Origin: DYJK01 sp964464825
GTDB taxonomy: Bacteria; Bacteroidota; Ignavibacteria; Ignavibacteriales; Melioribacteraceae
Length of the DNA: 10,378 nucleotides
Assembly (NCBI GenBank): GCA_964464825.1
Contig: CAYXKL010000094.1
Coordinates: 1 to 10,378 of the forward strand
Direction of reading: 5' to 3'
Part shown: positions 6,990 through 10,378 of the stretch, in pieces
How positions within the stretch are numbered: position 1 is the stretch's first letter
Layout: each line of letters opens with the position of its first letter
Made by a program: the position numbers and the translations under genes
The notes under the pieces: model-generated
The model's input: only the letters and a program-made list of their open reading frames with translations
The model's database searches: none
Told to the model about the DNA's origin: nothing

Positions 6990-7661
6990 TTAACACCCTT
7001 CTCTTTTTTTCTTTTTTGTCCCTCCAGCAGTTGTACCAGTCGGTGCTTTTATTTTAGGAACAGTAGGTGTATTAGGCTGAATTGCAACACTAGTGGTTTT
7101 TTCACCTGAAACCAATTGGGGTGTTCCGCCAAAATATCTGCTTATCGCAGAAGCAATTTCAAATTTTGCTTTCTCATCATCAGTCGCTGTTGTACTAAGT
7201 GTTGGAAAGAGTATTTTATCTTTCCATTCATCCAATCCACCGCGCAGCATATAAACATTTTTAAAATTTTTTGCTTTCAATAAAAACCATGCTTGTGCGG
7301 AATGAATTCCACCTTCGGAGTAAATTATAATTTTTTCATTACGGGCTAAATCACTTTCGAGCAAACCGGTTATTGGAATATTCTCAGAACCAGGAATATT
7401 ATAATCATTAAATTCTTTTTCAGTACGGATATCAACTAATCGATAATCAGTTTCTCCTTTTATTATCCAATCAGCAAGTTCATCAACTTCAACATGATCA
7501 ACTTCTGTTTGAACTATAACAGCTAAATCCTTTGCACTAATAGTAGCAGAAGCTTTATCAAATGGATTTGAAATTAAAAAGGCAATCAATCCCAAAAATA
7601 TTGCAACAGATGCAAGCTTAATTTTCAAATCAATTTTTTTTAGGAAATCAAAAATTTTCAT
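6990..7661 (-). CDS. Membrane-anchored rhodanese-like protein with Ser at the catalytic position
   Basis: The 223-residue product has an N-terminal membrane segment (about 16-31) preceded by lysines, so the rest is probably periplasmic. A rhodanese fold follows (about 55-150): LVDIRTEKEF (75-84), IPGSENIP (89-96), the active-site loop IIYSEGGIHSA (112-122) and YMLRGGLDEW (137-146). Active rhodaneses have Cys at the first loop position; here it is Ser115, so ordinary sulfurtransferase chemistry at this site is not expected. The tail (180-223) is rich in Pro, Thr and Lys, and the only cysteine in the protein is the last residue, Cys223, after KKKKREG. The ATG overlaps the upstream YedE stop as ATGA and has GGAGG at good spacing, so it is translationally coupled to the sulfur-transport pair. 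The tail is encoded across two A-runs, so a sequencing indel there would change the ending. Confidence 0.88.
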   Translation of the reverse strand: MKIFDFLKKIDLKIKLASVAIFLGLIAFLISNPFDKASATISAKDLAVIVQTEVDHVEVDELADWIIKGETDYRLVDIRTEKEFNDYNIPGSENIPITGLLESDLARNEKIIIYSEGGIHSAQAWFLLKAKNFKNVYMLRGGLDEWKDKILFPTLSTTATDDEKAKFEIASAISRYFGGTPQLVSGEKTTSVAIQPNTPTVPKIKAPTGTTAGGTKKKKREGC

Positions 7662-8263
7662 TTTGAACCTCCAGATTTTTTAGCACCCATTTTTCTCTCC
7701 CCCCATTCAGCAGCCGCAAATGCACCAATTGCCATAATCACAACAAGGAAAACGACCATACCATAGGACAAGCCGAGATAATCTGGCAGAAAAACTCTTC
7801 CCATATTCGATGAATAATAAAAATCACTTATCCATGGAAAGATTTCACCAAAGACAAAAATTCCGGCAATTACACCGAGCAGATAAACAACACCATCAAT
7901 TCTTCCGGTTGATGCTGAAACGCATGAAGTGCCCGGACAATATCCGCCTACCACAAATCCTACTCCAAGGATAAGACCGCCTACAATCTGCGGAACTAAA
8001 TTTGTATCTGTGTAATAAACTAATGAAAGATCGAGCCATCCGAATGCAACGAAAAAAAATACACCAAGCATAGCAGTAACAATTGCACTGAACATAACTT
8101 TCAAAACACGCATATCAGTAAAATAGAATTGTGAAGCAAGAATACGTGCGCTTCCAAATCCGCCGCGTTCAAGAGCGAATCCGAATCCTATACCAATAAT
8201 AAATGCTATGACTAAACTGAAGTCAACGCTAAACATATCAAATTTGAAAAATGGTGCGTTCAT
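7658..8263 (-). CDS. YeeE/YedE-family sulfur transport protein, second half-size subunit
   Basis: The 201-residue protein has about five hydrophobic segments (roughly 13-30, 53-75, 90-108, 124-142, 165-186). It carries the YeeE/YedE signatures GFALERGGFG (28-37, approximately) and GGYCPGTSC (106-114) followed by GRIDG (120-124). Cys109 and Cys114 are candidates for the conserved cysteines that relay thiosulfate in the characterised family member TsuA. At about half the length of full-size YedE proteins, it probably pairs with the upstream gene's product. I chose ATG 8263 (MNAPFF) rather than the ATG two codons earlier or a longer frame. AAGGAGG lies 8 bases before it but only 2 before the other ATG, and ATG 8263 overlaps the upstream stop as ATGA. 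The soluble C-terminus ends in a Lys/Gly-rich tail. Confidence 0.88.
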   Translation of the reverse strand: MNAPFFKFDMFSVDFSLVIAFIIGIGFGFALERGGFGSARILASQFYFTDMRVLKVMFSAIVTAMLGVFFFVAFGWLDLSLVYYTDTNLVPQIVGGLILGVGFVVGGYCPGTSCVSASTGRIDGVVYLLGVIAGIFVFGEIFPWISDFYYSSNMGRVFLPDYLGLSYGMVVFLVVIMAIGAFAAAEWGERKMGAKKSGGSK

Positions 8264-8832
8264 GTCCATTGCCTCCTTACAAAATAAGCCATTGCATAAG
8301 CTCCGGCAAAAACCATTAACATAAAAGCCCAACTTCCTAGATTAAGAAGAGCACCGCCGGTTAATGCTTGTCCGCTTGTGCATCCGCGCGCTAACTTAGC
8401 ACCGAATCCCATTAAGCCACCGCCGATAAATGCGAAGATTAATCTACTACGGATTGAAATACGGTCCCCTTTTTCTACAGTTTTCTTAATACGATGTGCA
8501 AATGTACCGGATAGAAATCCACCTACAAAAACACCAAGCACTTCAAACACAAGCCAGTCTTTTAACGGACTGTTTGTTCCATCTCCAATATACTCTTTGA
8601 AATATGGATTGTTAGCTGCGTGTTCCGGTGCAACTTGTTGCACGCCAGCAGACACTAAAGAAGAGAATGCACCTGATGCACCAAGTCCTCTTCCCATTAT
8701 TACAAAAGCGGTAAGAAGAACAAGACCCAAACCAATTCCAACGAGATACGGATTGGAATACGGTTTTGGTTCATGAACTTTTTCCTGAACCGCTTCTTCT
8801 TTGTTTGGAAAAATTCCAGTTAGTGATGTCAT
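8260..8832 (-). CDS. YeeE/YedE-family sulfur transport protein, first half-size subunit
   Basis: The 190-residue membrane protein begins with a hydrophilic stretch (1-28) and has about four hydrophobic segments (29-47, 93-112, 130-148, 163-184). GGGLMGFGAKLARGCTSGQALTGG, around 137-160, contains the family's GCTSG motif with Cys151, the likely sulfur-handling residue. Residues 62-90 form a polar loop. Family members move thiosulfate or related sulfur species across the inner membrane. The start ATG has AGGAG 9 bases upstream. Its last codons contain the Shine-Dalgarno site of the next gene and its stop overlaps that gene's start, so the two halves are made together and probably assemble as a heteromer. 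The actual substrate cannot be read from sequence; selenium-related transport is known for some YedE proteins, but nothing here points to it. Confidence 0.88.
   Translation of the reverse strand: MTSLTGIFPNKEEAVQEKVHEPKPYSNPYLVGIGLGLVLLTAFVIMGRGLGASGAFSSLVSAGVQQVAPEHAANNPYFKEYIGDGTNSPLKDWLVFEVLGVFVGGFLSGTFAHRIKKTVEKGDRISIRSRLIFAFIGGGLMGFGAKLARGCTSGQALTGGALLNLGSWAFMLMVFAGAYAMAYFVRRQWT
8272..8278 (-). promoter_or_regulatory. Shine-Dalgarno site inside the first yedE gene that sets the second yedE start
   Basis: AAGGAGG on the minus strand lies within two Arg codons at the end of the upstream gene. It is 2 bases from one ATG and 8 from the next, so the second ATG (8263) is the better start. Confidence 0.75.
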
Positions 8833-8863
8833 TGATTGTTTCTCCTAATAATAAAAATCATTA

Positions 8864-8923
8864 ACCTCCCTCATGTTCCCCTCTCTTTAATAATGAGTGG
8901 AAACTAAAGTGGGTGGTTTTATG
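8864..8923. repeat. Palindromic intergenic repeat, copy A (nrfD/yedE gap)
   Basis: A 60-base stretch begins ACCTCCC, has a pyrimidine-rich left half and a purine-rich right half (GAGTGG, GTGGGTGG), and ends TTTTATG. It aligns along its whole length with the copy at 9875-9933, about three quarters identical by eye. Copy A is more decayed in the centre. It runs into the 3' end of the nrfD gene. The remaining bases of the gap hold the ribosome-binding site of the first yedE gene. Confidence 0.65.
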
Positions 8924-8925
8924 CG

Positions 8926-9855
8926 TTAATAACTACTAAACTGTCCAGCAGATACAATTACAAACCTCAATATAAATCCTCCGATAATTACCATAATTGG
9001 TGCAACCGGAGTGTGTTTAATTTTATGATTAACAGCGAGAAGCTGAACTATCAATGGAATAATCACACCCATTCCAACTACAAAAACCCAGAAAACCGGT
9101 GCGTACTCACCGCTTAAAATTAATTCAGCTGCTTTAATATGAACTTGTGATGAAGTTAAAAGACCAATCAGCATTAATGCAATAACAAAAATTTCGATTG
9201 TTAAAAATCCGTTATCTGCTTTGGCAAGTAACTCTCTTTCTTTAACATTTTTTGCAATCATGTGGACAAATGCTGCCGCAGAAGATAATCCGGAAACTAA
9301 AAATAGAACCCAAAGAATAGATGTATTCCATAATGGCCGTGATGCCATTGTACTTAATAGTACTCCCGTGTAAACACCAAGTAAACCGCCAAGAAGCATG
9401 TTAGCAACTCCGATATTTTGTATTAACCTTGGTCTCTGATTAATGAAAGATGTAATATTATTTAGTTTAGGAAATTTGTCTGTTATATATTTTGGCGGTC
9501 CCATTAATAAATTTGCAATTATAACCGGGTAAACTAAAATTAAAATCCATGCGCCCCAGGACATTGGTGAAGAAATTTTAAATGTAGTGTAAAGCCGCCA
9601 AACAAAAAGTTTATGTTCTAGATCGAGAAATAATGCCAGCATACCCAAGCTTAACAATACTAAACTTATTAACGGTAAAGTATAACAAGCGCAATTTGTT
9701 TCCCGGTATCTTTTACTGAATAAAAAATATCCGGATATAATCATCATGCCGGCAACCATTCCGCCAAGAAAAAGATAGACTGGAATCTCCCAACCCCAAA
9801 CAGTCATCATTGGATCAATGTGAAGATTATGCCGTGTAGTAGTTAATTCGTTCAT
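8926..9855 (-). CDS. NrfD/PsrC-family quinone-reactive membrane subunit
   Basis: The 309-residue protein has about eight membrane helices and fits the NrfD/PsrC family, which exchanges electrons between the quinone pool and a four-cluster ferredoxin subunit. GWEIPVYLFLGGMVAGMMI (21-39) is the typical first-helix sequence. LFLDLEHKLFVWRL (75-88) with SPMSWGAW (96-103) is the conserved helix-2/3 region. GLSSAAAFVHM (189-199) and GGFILRFVIVSAGQ (292-305) are further family segments. Its length matches the family. The ATG has GGAGA at good spacing. It lies 73 bases after the stop of the ferredoxin-like gene, and the two should form an electron-transfer pair. With YedE and rhodanese genes downstream, a polysulfide/thiosulfate reductase or a reverse-acting sulfite dehydrogenase (Soe-type) is the likeliest complex; nitrite, tetrathionate or DMSO-type complexes use similar subunits. 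The paired Cys55/Cys57 are unusual but of unknown meaning. Confidence 0.9.
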   Translation of the reverse strand: MNELTTTRHNLHIDPMMTVWGWEIPVYLFLGGMVAGMMIISGYFLFSKRYRETNCACYTLPLISLVLLSLGMLALFLDLEHKLFVWRLYTTFKISSPMSWGAWILILVYPVIIANLLMGPPKYITDKFPKLNNITSFINQRPRLIQNIGVANMLLGGLLGVYTGVLLSTMASRPLWNTSILWVLFLVSGLSSAAAFVHMIAKNVKERELLAKADNGFLTIEIFVIALMLIGLLTSSQVHIKAAELILSGEYAPVFWVFVVGMGVIIPLIVQLLAVNHKIKHTPVAPIMVIIGGFILRFVIVSAGQFSSY

Positions 9856-9874
9856 AAAATTTCTCCATTATCAG

Positions 9875-9933
9875 ACCTCCCCCATATCCCCCTCCTTATT
9901 AAGGAGTGGGAATAAAAGGGGATGGTTTTTATG
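9875..9933. repeat. Palindromic intergenic repeat, copy B (ferredoxin/nrfD gap)
   Basis: This 59-base copy begins ACCTCCCCC and ends TTTTTATG. Its centre, CTCCTTATTAAGGAG (9892-9906), is a perfect palindrome around one base, and the flanking CCC and GGG extend the stem. An outer C-rich left arm and the GGGGATGG right arm can also pair. It covers the stop codon of the ferredoxin-like gene and ends before the nrfD ribosome-binding site. It matches copy A at 8864-8923. Confidence 0.72.
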
Positions 9934-10378
9934 TCAAATAATAAATTCTTGGTGAGGTCCCAGCTTCGGGAATTAATGTATGATTTTTTCTCGAAGCAAT
10001 TAATTTACTCACCTCACTATTCGGATCATCAAGATCTCCAAAGTACATACAGTGTGTTGGACAAACGGAAACACAAGCCGGATTCTCTCCTTTTTCTACT
10101 CTATGAATACAAAATGTACATTTATCAGCGTACCCATCCGGATGAGCAAATCGTGCATCATAAGGACAAGCAGCTAAACATGCTTTACATCCAATACACA
10201 TATTATGTTCAACTAAAACTATTTTCCCAAAATCTTCTACATGACTTGCACCGGTTGGACAGCAAGAGACGCATGGTGTGTTATCACAGTGGTTGCATCT
10301 TTGCGATTGAATTTCCATCTGTACATCCGGAAATTTCCCGTTAGCTACAGTAACAATCCAATCTCTGTTATAACCTTC
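9929..10378 (-). CDS. PsrB/DmsB-like 4Fe-4S ferredoxin subunit (partial, 5' end outside window)
   Basis: The frame stays open to the window edge, giving the last 149 residues; the methionine at 10318 is internal, since the residues before it (EGYNRDWIVTVANGKFPDVQ) fit the family. Three cysteine clusters are visible. CNHCDNTPCVSCCP has the C-x2-C-x4-C-x3-CP spacing with one extra Cys. CIGCKACLAACPY is a classical C-x2-C-x2-C-x3-CP. CTFC, followed later by CVSVCP, completes the set before the typical FGDLDDPNS ending. The fourth, N-terminal cluster lies outside the window. Such proteins wire a molybdopterin catalytic subunit to an NrfD/PsrC membrane partner, the next gene here. No signal is visible in this part. 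A catalytic subunit gene is expected upstream, beyond the window. The exact complex (polysulfide, thiosulfate, tetrathionate or sulfite) is undecided. Confidence 0.92.
   Translation of the reverse strand, partial: EGYNRDWIVTVANGKFPDVQMEIQSQRCNHCDNTPCVSCCPTGASHVEDFGKIVLVEHNMCIGCKACLAACPYDARFAHPDGYADKCTFCIHRVEKGENPACVSVCPTHCMYFGDLDDPNSEVSKLIASRKNHTLIPEAGTSPRIYYLT

Noticed and set aside
7658..8332. Longer version of the second YedE protein starting at 8332
   Set aside because: The extra 23 residues overlap the upstream gene and look unlike a membrane protein start; the ATG at 8263 has the proper AAGGAGG spacing and an ATGA junction.
8378..8776. Plus-strand open frame of 132 codons opposite the first yedE gene
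   Set aside because: Its Pro/Thr-rich product is what the antisense of a Gly/Ala-rich membrane protein gives; the minus-strand gene has motifs and a strong Shine-Dalgarno site.
9922..10344. Plus-strand open frame of 140 codons opposite the ferredoxin subunit
   Set aside because: It lies antisense to a clear four-cluster ferredoxin gene, its product has no domain features, and it has no good ribosome-binding site.

Overview
The window is AT-rich bacterial chromosome with closely packed genes on both strands. Strong Shine-Dalgarno sites (AAGGAG/GGAGG type), a BshA-type bacillithiol glycosyltransferase, a FadL-type porin, a PsrBC/NrfD-type respiratory module and several palindromic intergenic repeats suggest a member of the Bacteroidota/Chlorobi lineage, perhaps Ignavibacteria. 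This assignment is an inference from gene content and base composition; the window has no rRNA or other phylogenetic marker.

Left part (1-3497): the 3' end of bshA on the plus strand faces a compact minus-strand sugar-nucleotide operon, galE - rfbC - ugd. The galE/rfbC and rfbC/ugd gaps are 9 and 7 bases. The operon should supply UDP-galactose, UDP-glucuronate and an epimerised dTDP-sugar for envelope or exopolysaccharide synthesis. galE and rfbC both appear to start at TTG.

Middle part (3635-5489): three plus-strand genes in tight order. They encode a small carboxymuconolactone-decarboxylase-fold protein lacking the usual redox cysteines, a multi-pass membrane protein of unrecognised family, and a THEP1-like P-loop NTPase. 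The last two overlap by 44 bases. This looks like an uncharacterised membrane/NTPase unit. A long imperfect hairpin (5534-5578) lies between this unit and the convergent minus-strand genes.

Right part (5608-10378): minus-strand genes, in transcription order: a PsrB-like four-cluster ferredoxin subunit (5' end outside the window), an NrfD/PsrC-type quinone-reactive membrane subunit, two half-size YeeE/YedE sulfur-transport proteins, a membrane-anchored rhodanese-like protein, and an OmpP1/FadL outer-membrane channel. The two YedE genes and the rhodanese gene are joined by ATGA stop/start overlaps. The likely joint role is uptake and respiratory conversion of an inorganic sulfur compound such as polysulfide, thiosulfate or sulfite. 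The catalytic molybdopterin subunit, expected upstream of the ferredoxin, is outside the window, so the substrate cannot be named. The rhodanese has Ser where the catalytic Cys should be, and its only cysteine is the last residue. Two diverged copies of a roughly 60-base palindromic repeat flank the nrfD gene.
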